A stretch of DNA of 64,000 nucleotides. Origin: Dichetophora obliterata. Taxonomy: Eukaryota; Arthropoda; Insecta; Diptera; Sciomyzidae. The first letter of the stretch is position 1. Each line of letters opens with the position of its first letter. The DNA lies in assembly GCA_963920525.1 (NCBI GenBank), contig OY986437.1:63063830-63127829 (forward strand), written 5' to 3'. A program made the position numbers and the translations under genes. Positions 33,831 through 44,109 of the stretch are shown here, piece by piece. The notes under the pieces are model-generated. The model was given only the letters and a program-made list of their open reading frames with translations. It had not been told where the DNA came from and ran no database searches.

Positions 33831-34578
33831 GAAGACAATTGCTTCGGGATAACATACAATTCCGAGCAATCGGTGGATCCTTATGTGTTGACAGAGATTT
33901 ACTTTGAGATTACTGCTAACTTTTATCTTCTCTTATTAAAGTTATATTTGACAGTTTCCGATAGGCTTATCTTATTAAACGTCTCACATAGAGGTATTTG
34001 CTCGTTCTGAGCGGCCAAAAGCCCAAAAGTCAAAGTAGGAATAATATTGAAAAAAATAGTCACTGCGTTAAAAGAGATTCCAAAGAACTTTAGACAACAA
34101 CCAAAATTTTTTTCCGCGCACCACGCGCACGTACGAGCAGTCGAAAGTTGAGTGTTTCACAGAGTTCTCGTAATAGTACTCGGATTCCTTACAAAACAGC
34201 CGGTTTTCATAGTAAATATTAGCAAATCAAGTTAATCGCTCAAGGAAAAAATGATGGATCCTAGTACTTCATATAATGGACTTATGAAAAATCATTTTAC
34301 AACATATAATTATTCATATCAATGCTGATTTTTTATTGATTGAAAGTAACCTTCTTTTTGTAGTAAATTTTTGTTGAATTTATTTTTCAAGAAGCTTTTT
34401 GATATGTTATCAAGGTAGATCAAGCAATAATTTTTTTGTTTAGCATTATTCAATCTTTCCTTTAATGAAGTACCAACAAATTTTTCCCGGATAGTCCCGG
34501 ATAAGCACTTTTTTGATACTTTAAACATTTTGGATTTCAAAAGCTTTTTTATAATAAGTGGTAACTCTTAAACATCAT
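33831..34578. other. Unassigned sequence, no gene seen
   Basis: AT-rich sequence. TTATAATAAGTG at 34551 recurs immediately to the right of the composite element at 37257, but it is separated from the left end by about 17 extra bases, so I do not call it a target duplication. Confidence 0.4.
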
Positions 34579-34735
34579 TAGGGGTATTCACGATTCAGTG
34601 CACTTGCCTGTGCAGTTGAGGACTTGAGGACTTGTGCACTTTACAAAAACAAATTGTACGTACGTCAAAAATTTGCACAAGTGCTTTTCTACTATTACCT
34701 TCAACTTGAGGACTTGAGCAGTTGTGCACTTATGT

Positions 34736-37120
34736 TAGGGCTGCCATACGTCCTGGTTTTCCAGGATTGTCCTGGTTTTAGACCAATTGTCCTGGTGTCC
34801 TGGTCCACCCTTAAATTGTCCTGGTTTTTTGATACAGGTCAATGCAGACAAAAATTTTATTTTTGCTGATTTTTGTTATGAACAGAGTTTAAGCTTTCTG
34901 TTATAACGCTGTTTACGTGAAGCAACTAATCGATTTCAATAAAGTTTAACGAGAGACAACTCTGATTCAAATATTGTTGCAACTAGTTGCTGTAAAAATG
35001 TCCACCGTGTAAACAACTTTTATAAGTAATCGAAAACCAATTACAAATTGTTTTCTCTAACATGTTAAACATCTGTTTTCATTTGTGCATTGCTGGTTTC
35101 GCGTTGAGCTGGAGTTTCAATATCTGGTAAGTTTTCATATTTATTTTTATTTTATTTGTTTAAAACATTAATTTTTATTTTAAAGGAAATGCCTTAAAGA
35201 CAGTGCAAGTTCCTGGACAGGTACACGACTGAGTGGAGTTTTATAAAAAGAGGCAAAAATGATTATGAAGCGCATTGTATGGTATGTGGAAGTGATATTT
35301 GCATTGGCAATGGCGGTAAGACAAGCATTCAAGACCATATCAAAAGCGCTAAACATTCATCCAAGTTATCTATTGCATCACAGTCAAAAGAAATTTGTTC
35401 TTTTAAGATTAAAAAAAATACAAAACTTGAGCGTTTGATACATGTTGCAGAACTAATGAGCGCCTTCAGGATAATAAATCATCATCAGTCATTCAACTCT
35501 ATGGATTGTTCAACAAAACTGGATTCCTTATTATATCCCGATTCAGAAATTGCTTCAAAACAATCTAACGCCAGAACCAAAGCTACTGCTCTTGTAAGGA
35601 ATGTTTTGGCACCACACTCAGTTGCAGAATTTGTCTCAGTGCTTAGATATGTTCCATTCTATGGAATATCTACTGATGCCAGTAACCACAAAGCTGAGAA
35701 AATCTTTCCTCTTCTTATCCATTATTTCACCGAAATGCATGGCTTAAACGTTAGACTACTAAAAATAAACTCATTGCCCAATGAAACATCAGACGCAATT
35801 GCAGGATTTTGCGTCGATTCCTTAAAGAGTGCTGGCATTCCACTGGAAAATCTAACTGCATTTGGAGCTGATAATACAAATACTAATTTTGGGGGTAGAC
35901 AAAGGCATGGCGTTAATAAAATTTTTTACAAGTTGAAGGGCGTATTGGGTAGAGACATAGAGGGAATTGGTTGCTCGGCTCATATTCTTCATAATACGCT
36001 TTCAAGTGCTGCAGATGTGCTCTCAATTGATGTTGAATCAGTTGTCCTGAAGATTTTTAAGTATTTTTGTAGATACACGGTAAGAACTGAGCGACTTAAA
36101 GAGTTCTGTGAAAATGCAAAAATTACGTTTAACACAATCCTTTCACATACAAGGATTCGGTGGTTGTCATTACTGCCTGCAATAGAGCGTATATTGCAAC
36201 TTTGGAAACCTCTTAAAGAATTTTTTGAAGTTGAAAAAGGAGCACCTAAATTAATAACCGACTTTTTTTCAAATCCGTTAGCAGAAATATACTTTACGTT
36301 TGTACACAGTCAAGCATTCGTTATTGAAAAACAAATTAAAAAAATTGAAAAAAGAAATATTACGGTAATGGAAGTTCAATTAATTGTAAATGATACTCTA
36401 CGTGATTTAAAAGAGAGATTCAAAAACAATTTTATAGGAATGCAAACACAAATAGCTTTGAATGTCTTAAAAAAAAGTGCTTTGAATGAAAACCAAATAC
36501 CAGCTTTTGAAAAGGATACTAAAAACTTTTTTACAACTGCAATTGCTTACTTAGAAGACTGGCTATCTCCATTAACAAGATATGAAATTTTGAAATATGA
36601 AGCTTTAAAAACAAAAGACACATTAGAAAAGTGGTTATATTTTTTCGAAAAAACTTCTGAACAAGAAAGAAAGAAAAATTTATTAATGATGGTACTATAT
36701 TTATACGCAATGCCGAGTCATAACGCTCACGTAGAGCGTGTCTTTTCTTTAATATCTGCACAATGGACTAAAGAAAGAAACTCTTTAGAGACTGAAACAC
36801 TGGAAAGCATTATTCAGTGTAAATTTAATTTTAATATGACATGCTGTGAATTTTATAATTATATAAAAGATGAGGACAAAGTTCTACAGAAAGTGCAATC
36901 TTCACAAAAGTATTGAGATACATATTTATAATATTTTAAGGATCTTTTTAAATGAATTTTTATTTCTGTTTATAGTTTTGTTATGTATGAATTACATGTT
37001 AAGTTTTGTACCTATTGTTGAATCTAAAATATATGTTTGATACATGTATCAAAATAATGTTCGTTTGTGATTTGTATTATAAGGGTCCTGGTCGATGGGT
37101 TCAGACTTCTGGCAGCCCTA
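34736..37120 (+). mobile_element. hAT transposon inserted in a MITE
   Basis: The ends are TAGGGCTGCCATACGTC and, in reverse complement, TAGGGCTGCCAGAAGTC. Flanking 8-bp sequences ACTTATGT (34728-34735) and ACCTATAT (37121-37128) are a degraded hAT-type duplication; the empty site in the sibling MITE reads ACTTGTGT. Near the left end the motif GTCCTGGTTTT/TTGTCCTGG is repeated several times (34756-34830), possible transposase binding sites. Length is 2385 bp. Confidence 0.85.
35279..36916 (+). CDS. hAT transposase, 545 codons, open throughout
   Basis: This cut-and-paste transposase would act in the nucleus on the flanking ends. A BED-like zinc finger occupies the N-terminus (CMVCGSDICIGN, then H-x5-H). 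The same frame is open upstream through LDRYTTEWSFIKRGKNDY to about 35190, so the true start may lie in an earlier exon; GTAAGT at 35129 and an acceptor near 35185 support an upstream intron. Catalytic residues visible are D133 (STDASN), D198 (FGADNTNTNFGG) and E486 (HNAHVERVFSLIS), with the insertion-domain motifs CSAHILHNTL and RIRWLSLL between. The C-terminus (ERNSLETETLESIIQCKFNF) is the dimerisation region. No break is seen, so it could be active or recently active. Confidence 0.88.
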   Translation: MVCGSDICIGNGGKTSIQDHIKSAKHSSKLSIASQSKEICSFKIKKNTKLERLIHVAELMSAFRIINHHQSFNSMDCSTKLDSLLYPDSEIASKQSNARTKATALVRNVLAPHSVAEFVSVLRYVPFYGISTDASNHKAEKIFPLLIHYFTEMHGLNVRLLKINSLPNETSDAIAGFCVDSLKSAGIPLENLTAFGADNTNTNFGGRQRHGVNKIFYKLKGVLGRDIEGIGCSAHILHNTLSSAADVLSIDVESVVLKIFKYFCRYTVRTERLKEFCENAKITFNTILSHTRIRWLSLLPAIERILQLWKPLKEFFEVEKGAPKLITDFFSNPLAEIYFTFVHSQAFVIEKQIKKIEKRNITVMEVQLIVNDTLRDLKERFKNNFIGMQTQIALNVLKKSALNENQIPAFEKDTKNFFTTAIAYLEDWLSPLTRYEILKYEALKTKDTLEKWLYFFEKTSEQERKKNLLMMVLYLYAMPSHNAHVERVFSLISAQWTKERNSLETETLESIIQCKFNFNMTCCEFYNYIKDEDKVLQKVQSSQKY

Positions 37121-37348
37121 ACCTATATGCATTGAAAAATGTTGACAGCTTTGAAATGGTGATGGTGGTGTGTTCACGAAAACCTAACTGCACAACTGCA
37201 AAAGTCCTCAAGTCCTCAACTGGACAGGCAAGTGCACTGAATCGTGAATACCCCTATTATAATAAGTGTTGTGAAATTCGTGTGCATAGCAAAAGCAACA
37301 TTGATCTATGTATATTGAAATTGAAGAGAGACAGCTAATGTATAATTG

Positions 37349-37509
37349 TTAGTTTGTTTTATAGTTGTTTGTTTTTTGCTGTGTACACGCTTCTGGTGAG
37401 GTTTTTTATCTATACTACTTCACTTTTTCTAGAAATTTAACCGCGACAAGTTGTGCCTAAAAGTTGAAATAATAAATATATTATAATAGTAAAATTCCAA
37501 AAAATTATT
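37349..37509. repeat. 161-bp direct repeat, left copy
   Basis: The block from TTAGTTTGTTTTATAG to CCAAAAAATTATT matches 40896-41056 with only a handful of substitutions. It abuts the TTAA at the left end of the piggyBac element. In the right copy the same block leads into the pseudogene at 41079, so it looks like that element's 5' region. Confidence 0.88.
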
Positions 37510-37751
37510 AACCCGAATCAGCCCAGTGTTACCATATGGTCACACACACAACAAGCCTAGCAAATTAAACACATAAATTCGTGTGATTCCCCAATTTCGA
37601 TTAATTTGCACTTACTCGGTTCGTGAAGGGTGTGTGCTTCTGTCAAATTTGTTTCTTAGCTAGTAATTGTGTGTTTGTTGAAGCGGTTGGATGCTAAAGC
37701 TACTTAAAAAAATATAATGGCAAAAAACCTGAAATCATATTACTACAATAA

Positions 37752-37965
37752 GTGAGTAAGCAATATTTTTAAATGAAATGATGTTGTACATATTTCAAAC
37801 GAGTATTTTTTATTGCGGAATGAATTGAAGTTGTGTATGTTTAATTCCATTTCTCAGCTTTCAAAATTTTTTAGTGTTTTTCCCAAAGTGTTTACAGGTG
37901 TGACCGTATGGTCTCGCTGGGCGAAATTAAACAAAAATATATCTCTTATTTTGTGGCGCACTTAG
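37752..37965 (+). other. Candidate intron in the piggyBac transposase
   Basis: Donor AA|GTGAGT at 37752 and acceptor ACTTAG at 37965 enclose 214 bp of AT-rich sequence. Splicing joins the short ATG exon to the open acidic segment in frame. An alternative unspliced ATG at 37908 is also in frame, so this is a hypothesis. Confidence 0.45.
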
Positions 37966-39181
37966 TGGTGAAGATGATGCTGATGAGGATGACGTTGGGG
38001 TTCCAGTTGACATTTGTGTGGGCCAACTGAAGTCATCTTGTGAAGTCGTAATGAGCAATGGCAGACATATCAATAATTTAGATGGCGCGCATTGTGAACA
38101 TAGTGATGATCAAGATGATGTGCAGCTTTATGATATTATCATGGCACATTCCAGTGAACATTTGGTTTCAAATATATCGGCTGAGCCATCAACAGAACCT
38201 TCAACTGAAGCATCGACACCGGCATCTTCTTCACGTGAAAACAACCTGCAAAAGGTGAAACCCACCCTGTCCGCATTGCAACTTCCACTAGCGAATAAGG
38301 CTACTAAAATTACCTGGGTGAAAGATGACTCATTTGCCCGGACTCCTCTATTTCTATCAGCAAATTTTGAAGATTGCAACAACGTCACACCTTATGAGCA
38401 GTTTCAAAAGTTTTTTGACGAGGAATTATTTCAAAACATTGTAAAGGAATCTCACAAATATGCCGTGTTCCTTGGAAAGCCGAATCCCAATATTACAGTG
38501 GCGGAGCTAAAAACATTCATTGGTATTTTGATAGTGAGTGGTTATGACGGTCGTACCAGTTATAGGTCATATTGGAGTTCTGACGATGATTTGCGAAAGA
38601 TAGTGGAAACGAAGTAAACGATGGTGACAAAATGTGGAAGCTTCGCCCCATAACAGATCACCTAAAAGCAAACATGTTGAAAAATTTCCATCCAGTGCAG
38701 CAATTATCTTATGACGAAAGCATGATATCCTACTTTGGACGACACGGTTGCAAGCAATTTATTAAAGGAAACCCAAATCCTCGATCCAATCGCAACTATG
38801 AAGAAAGATTTGGTAAATGCACTGCACCTCTTATAAATATGATAGACGACTTCTGTCCAAAAGTTCAAAGCCTACCATTTTTGTTCTTCTTTGATAATTT
38901 ATTCACCGGGTTTCCGGTACTCCATTATCTAAAATGTCGTGGTTACACTGCAACAGGTACAATTAGAGAAAATCGAATCCCTAAAAGTTGTCCCCTTGCC
39001 GATAAAAAGAGTATAAAGAAGAAAGCTCGTGGCCATATAGAATCCATTACAATAAAGGAGAACAACGTACTATTAACCAAATGGAACGACAACGCTGTTG
39101 TAAATATTGCATCAAGTGCATATGGTGTCAATCCTGTTGCGAATGTTCAACGGTATTCCGGAGAACAAAAAAAAAGGATTA

Positions 39182-39654
39182 GGCCTTTTCCACATGGAGA
39201 AATTGAAAACGAATGCAACTGCAACAAAAGTTGCTAACCAATGTATTTATACCGAAACCTTCACATGAAACAACTTGTACTCAACAAGTTTTTAACGCAT
39301 TCGCAACCAGTTCCATGCAACACGGCGTGCTGCAATTTGAATCGGCGATTTGTTATGTTTCCGATTTGTGTTGTGTGCTATGAAAATAATTAATCAGTTA
39401 ATAAATATGAAATAAGTGCAGGAAGTGAAGAAATACCATTTTTTATCCTCAATTAATTGTTTATATCTATTTAACAAAGCTTCCATTAAATAAGTGTTTG
39501 TTTTGTTGTGAATTTTTCAATGTTGCGTTGCAACGTGACTTGCTCATCTGAAAGCGTAGGTTGCAGTTCAGTTTAAAATTTAAGTGTTTTGAAACTTTTT
39601 AAGCTGTTGCGTTGCAGTTGCATTACTTTTCAATTGCTCCATGTGGAAAAGGCC
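39182..39654. mobile_element. MITE with TTA target duplication (PIF/Harbinger-like)
   Basis: Terminal inverted repeats of about 45 bp begin GGCCTTTTCCACATGGAG and continue through AATGCAACTGCAAC with about three mismatches. TTA is duplicated at 39179-39181 and 39655-39657. A 3-bp TWA target and GG-starting ends fit PIF/Harbinger-type MITEs. The 473-bp body has no coding frame. It disrupts the piggyBac transposase between the KKRI and SIPQP codons. Confidence 0.88.
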
Positions 39655-40277
39655 TTAGTATTCCGCAACCGTGTGCTGTAAAAGAGTACAACAAGTTCAT
39701 GTGTGGTGTAGACCGCATGGACCAAAACGTCAGCTTATATAGAATTGGAATTAGAAGAAAAAAGTGGTGGAGCAGTATCTTAACGTGGTTGGTGGACGTT
39801 TCGGTACATAACGCATGGCAGTTACACCGTTCAGCACATCCTGAAATGCCACAGCTCGAGTTCAGACGACAGATCGCCATTTATTACTGCAAACATTTTG
39901 GGCAAACACCAAAGGCATGTGGCCCACGAAAAAGGAATTTCACAGAAACAACACAAGAATTTCTACGATATGATAGACAGGACCATTTTGTTCGTCCATG
40001 TGCAAAAAGAAGACGTTGTGGTGGGGAGTTTTGCACATCTGTCGGGCGCACTGAATGCTCGAAATGCGACATTGGGCTTTGTGTAAAATGTTTTGTCACT
40101 TATCATACTAAATCGAACTAATTAATAAAAACGAACATGTAAATTAAATCACTGGTTTTTTCTTGTTGTACGAACACAAATCGTACCCAATGTGACCATA
40201 TGGTCACACCCTATATCTTCCGATCTAAAAGGGCAAAATGAAAAAAAAAGTACGATTTCTAGTCCCTAGGACATACG

Positions 40278-40885
40278 TACCATGTTTCGTGCTGCGGCGA
40301 AGTCAATCAGCCTCATTCCGTTATCGGAGGTGTTGTCGTGGAGGCTGAACTTTCCGACTGTTGGACCAAAAATATTTTCCTTGCCCACCTTAGCGTTGAA
40401 GTCACCAAGCACGATTTTTACGTCGTGACGGGGGCAGCGCTCGTAAGCATTTTCAAGGCGCTCGTAGAAAATTTCCTTGATCTCATCGTCCTTGTCTTCT
40501 ATCGGAGCGTGCGCACATATTAGGCTTATATTGAAAAATCTAACCTTGATGCGGATTATGGCAAGTCGTTCGTTCACAGGTGTGAATCGCAGGACGTGGG
40601 GCCGTAGTCTCTTGCCAACTACAAATCCGCATCCAAACTCGTGCTTCTCCGCATGGCCGCTGTAGTAGATATCACAGGGTGCATGCCGAATGCAACCCTG
40701 TCCCTTCCATCGCATTTCTTGGATAGCAGTGATATCAGCTTTGTATCTTTCCAAGACATCAGTCAGTTGGATAGAGGCACCTTCCCAATTAAGGGTTCGG
40801 ACATTCCAGGTGCATATCCGTAAATCATTATCAGTTTTTCGTTTGCGGTAGTCGTCATCAGATTTGGGGATCATTTTTCTTCTAA
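40278..40885 (-). pseudogene. RTE-clade LINE 5' fragment (endonuclease)
   Basis: The minus-strand frame starts at ATG 40874 (MIPKSDDDYRKRKTDNDLRI) and encodes an endonuclease domain: CTWNVRTLNWEGAS, ITAIQEMRWKGQG, SLICAHAPIEDKDDE, VLGDFNAKVGKENIFG and GMRLIDFAAARNMV. The last 40 residues overlap the RTE copy at 28966, so both are the same family. It ends abruptly near 40278 and has no RT. Losing the 3' part while keeping the 5' end is the opposite of normal LINE truncation, so a deletion or rearrangement is likely. Confidence 0.88.
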
Positions 40886-40895
40886 TCTTGTTTTA

Positions 40896-41056
40896 TTAGT
40901 TTGTTTTATAGTTGTTTGTTTTTTGCTGTGTACACGCTTCTGTTGAGGTTTTTTATATATACTGCTTCACTTGTTCTAGAAATTTAACCGCGACAAGTTG
41001 TGCCTAAAAGTTGAAATAATAAATATATTCCAATAGTAAAATTCCAAAAAATTATT
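40896..41056. repeat. 161-bp direct repeat, right copy
   Basis: Matches 37349-37509. Together the two copies bracket the piggyBac element and the RTE 5' fragment. This copy lies directly upstream of the pseudogene that starts at 41079. Confidence 0.88.
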
Positions 41057-41078
41057 TATCATTGTTTCGGGAGTCAAG

Positions 41079-41444
41079 ATGGTGAAGCATAAAACTCTTT
41101 TCGACCAAGTGAAGAGTTCAGATGTGCCTTCTATTGATGGTAAGCTTAAATGTTTAAATAATCAACTGTTCGCATATAAAGGCTATAAGTAAGAGCAATT
41201 AGCTAGATTGAAGCGTAACTTTGCTCACTTTAAAAGCCAATTTGAACAAAGGTGGATGAAATCTCACAGCAAAGAGGAAATATTTTTGAAGTACAATGAC
41301 TCCTGGCTTCAAAGGACCATTGAAATTCCTGTGGAATCGTCTCAAAATCAACCTGGTTGACCTCAGAAATCTTTCGGGGAGTCAAGCGACAGAAGCAAAA
41401 GGATGTTTTTAAAGGATGTTTTCAACCAAAGCTGCATTTTACTC
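41079..41444 (+). pseudogene. Unidentified element protein, two in-frame stops
   Basis: From ATG 41079 the frame reads MVKHKTLFDQVKSSDVPSID, meets TAA at 41190, and continues in the same frame as EQLARLKRNFAHFKSQFEQR through KYNDSWLQRTIEIPVESS. A TGA then falls where an Arg codon (CGA) would fit, before PQKSFGESSDRSKR. I recall a P(R/Q)KSFEE-SDRSKR-like block in transposon-derived proteins of insects and cnidarians but cannot name the family. A GGTAAGC donor-like site follows codon 20 near 41140. The preceding 161-bp repeat may be its 5' untranslated region. Confidence 0.55.
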
Positions 41445-43971
41445 ATAAATAAACGTACTTTTATATTACAGTCTTAAATTATACGGTTCCTAAATGAAAA
41501 AATGTGTAAAAACATCTTCAAAGTTGATAAATAGCCAATTTTTTTTTTGGAAAAGTTAGTTTGCTGGAGGAATACACACAGATGTTTCAATATTACTTAA
41601 ATATCATTTTCATATCTTCGAAATGGTTTCTTGGTTTCTTCTTTCTAAATCCACTGAAAAAATCAAAATCAGTTCATATTCAACAAAGTTACTAGCTTAT
41701 ATCTGCAAAAGGGCAGAAAACCCGGTTTTTTACCCGTAACTCAAGATCTTAGAGGGTTTCGCAAATTTTAAGAACAGAGTCTTGTTGTACTCGACAAGAT
41801 ATCTGCATTTAAGCACAAAAATAATTTTGGCCGCCCAGATCGTTGAAATACCTGTATGTGCGTCTGTTTTTTATTCAAATAAACTGAAACCTTTAAAGAG
41901 TTTTTGCTTTTTATTGTTTTAGTCGCAAAATTAATGATTTTTTTTTTTTATTAGATTTTTCAATCAGAAACAACACTGATTTTTAGTTTTATTTTACGTT
42001 TAGATATAGATATATTATATAACTGTTTAAGTTTTTAATAAACTTCACAGCAGTTGTGGTCTCAGCTTTTAACTCATTTCAATTTCAATTAATTTTCTTT
42101 TCTTTAAATCTTTTTTAATTAACACTGCCTAAAATTTAGTTTTTCTAGATTCAACCACTTTGGGACAACTTACTTTTTGCTATGGCGCAAATAAATGAAA
42201 ACTACCTAACATTTATATTATTAAATAATTAACATGACGATTTGCAGTTAACTAATATTTTTTTCTCTTCGCTAATTAGCTAAGCTTTATTTTTGACACG
42301 AATCCCTCAAACCACGAACTGACACTCAAATCCAAGACTTGATATGATGATGCACACTCGAAAGATCATTCAGCGTGTGCTAATCGACTACAGTAATGCA
42401 TTCTACGGAAAGCCAAGCATTAAAAACGATGAACTTGCAAACGCATTCAATGAATATTGGTCAGTCTTAAACGTGTTTCCTACACATTGGCTGCCTGGGT
42501 TTATACTATGTATAGCTTCAACCATCAGGTGCCGGTTGTAGGCTCAGGTTCAGTCACCCTAACAGCCGCAGTCTTCCCTCGCTACATATACACTTAGATC
42601 CCTCTACGCAGTAGTAAAAACTATAACACAACAACGATGCGGTGAGTTCGGCCAGAGAATAAAACTAAAGACATGACCTGCAAATCAATATCGTCGTATT
42701 TGATTGGTTCCAACGTGTACCTGCATCCGCGCCCGATTATGGCCGCAACATAGTCAATAATAATTCTTCGATGTACAGTTAGTTTCTTTACTGTCAGTCT
42801 TTAGGTTGTGTAGATAGTATGGATGGAGAAGCATCGGGTGTGTGTGTATGATCATCGGGCGTTTGTGCGTGCGTGTGTAGATTGCACCGTAAAATGCAAT
42901 TTGTAGATATTAGTTGTGTGGGCGTTGATGAAATTACGACAACTCACAAAATGAAGAAAGAACTTTGCAGAAATAAATGTTGGCCAAAAGTGTTTTGGTC
43001 AATTGTGGTTTACTTCTGAAGAGAACTTTTGGCCATCGGCTATTTACAGAGTTAAAGTAATAATAAAAATTCAAAATTCACTGCAGTTTTGATGAATGAA
43101 TTGCCAAAGAAAAGCAATAAACTTTATTTCTTATTAAACCTTTTTACATTTATTTATTCATTCATTGATTGATTTTGATGATGATTGGCTTCTTTAACTG
43201 AACAGTTTTGAACATAGCTTCAGTTTATTGAGTAGTAATTTATATTGACTATTGATTGAATCAACTAACTCTATAAAAACTAAGAAAGTTCTTAATAGGA
43301 TTTTAAGTCGAATTTTCGATTTAGTTATTATGTATTAATGTATTCATTGCAAGTCATTTAGATAAGTAATAAAAAACTTTTTATAATGATTTAATGTCAA
43401 CTCCTTTAAGTGTTAGATGAAGTACTTGCCTATTCCATCAGGTTAAAAGGAAGTATAATATATAATTTAATTCATCTCATGTGAACATTCTCAAATTACA
43501 AAAAAAAAAGTGCAAGTCCAAGAGACCCATTTATCATTTACGAAGGATTCCGTTGTTGTTGACACGAACCCGTAGTCAGCAGTCATGACTTTACGACAAA
43601 TGTTGGAGAAAATTGGTATTTAGGCCCAATTTCTAGGCCCTAAAAATGGTTCAAAATTAATATTTGCTAAATTTTAGCCACGAAAGAGCACCAATTGTGT
43701 TTCCGAAAGATTTATTCGCATTAAACACGATACCATATTTCCCAGAACGCAAAATCTTATTTTTCAGAGAAAATCCTTACCAAAAATATTTATATTATTT
43801 AATAAACATATGTTAGAGTGTCATTTTCGAATAACATGGATGCGCTTAACACTGCTTCGTAATCATAATTATTGATTTCAAAGCAAATGTTTGAAAAGGT
43901 CTCGATTTTTTGATTAGAACTGATATAAAAATGGTTCCAAGTAAGTTGATTTTTTTTTTTCAAAGTCTTAC
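41445..43971. other. Unassigned sequence, no gene seen
   Basis: Mostly AT-rich. The segment 42340-42880 is less AT-rich and has GTGTGTG-type runs; the open frame at 42344-42541 has no recognised domain. This could be host intergenic or untranslated sequence. A block at 43670-43835 (ATTTTAGCCA... AATAAACATATGTTA) recurs, diverged, at 44258-44465. Confidence 0.4.
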
Positions 43972-44109
43972 TGCATTATTCTGTATCACGAAGAAGCACA
44001 CCAACGATGAGAAAGACACGAGAAGCAATACAATTTTGTATGGAAGAAAGTATTGCTTCTCGTGTCTTTCTCATCGTTGGTGTGCTTGTTCGTGATACAG
44101 AATAATGCA
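43972..44109. repeat. Near-perfect hairpin: 60-bp arms, 18-nt loop
   Basis: The left arm is 43972-44031, the loop 44032-44049 and the right arm 44050-44109. The arms are inverted copies with a single mismatch that I can see (GAAGAAG against CTTGTTC). A diverged copy in reverse orientation lies at 30549-30650, so this is a dispersed element. Transcription through it would give a long double-stranded hairpin. Confidence 0.93.

Larger units (their letters stand above)
34579..37256. mobile_element. MITE (AGGGGTATTCACGATTC family) split by a hAT element
   Basis: The ends TAGGGGTATTCACGATTCAG and its inverted partner at 37256 identify a second copy of the MITE at 30769-31036. The left part (34579-34735) and right part (37129-37256) are separated by a complete hAT transposon. 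Within the MITE both ends carry an extra local duplication of the GAGGACTT-type block. Confidence 0.85.
37717..40121 (+). pseudogene. piggyBac transposase, broken
   Basis: A candidate first exon (37717-37751, MAKNLKSYYYN) ends at a GTGAGT donor; the acceptor CACTTAG at 37965 joins it in frame to an acidic N-terminus (GEDDADEDDVG). The DDE core starts with PYEQFQKFFDEELFQNI and ELKTFIGILIVSGYDGR, then loses about 25-30 residues with a frameshift at 38600-38632. It continues with DGDKMWKLRPITDHL, QQLSYDESMISYFGRHG (first Asp) and FFDNLFTGFPVLHYLK (second Asp). After the MITE (39182-39654) come KEYNKFMCGVDRMDQN and a Cys-rich C-terminal finger (CGGEFCTS, CSKCDIGLCVKCF). Removing the MITE and one TTA would put the frame back in register. 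Confidence 0.88.
37512..40260 (+). mobile_element. piggyBac element, interrupted by a MITE
   Basis: The left end is TTAA (37508-37511) followed by CCCGAATCAGCCCAGTG, as in piggyBac elements (CCC... after TTAA). The right terminus is not resolved; sequence up to about 40240 still carries the element's GTGACCATATGGTCAC palindrome (40191), but no GGG-TTAA end is present before the RTE fragment. The transposase lies on the plus strand. Confidence 0.75.

Noticed and set aside
34551..37269. TTATAATAAGTG as target duplication of the composite MITE
   Set aside because: The left occurrence is about 17 bases away from the element end, so it is not adjacent on both sides.
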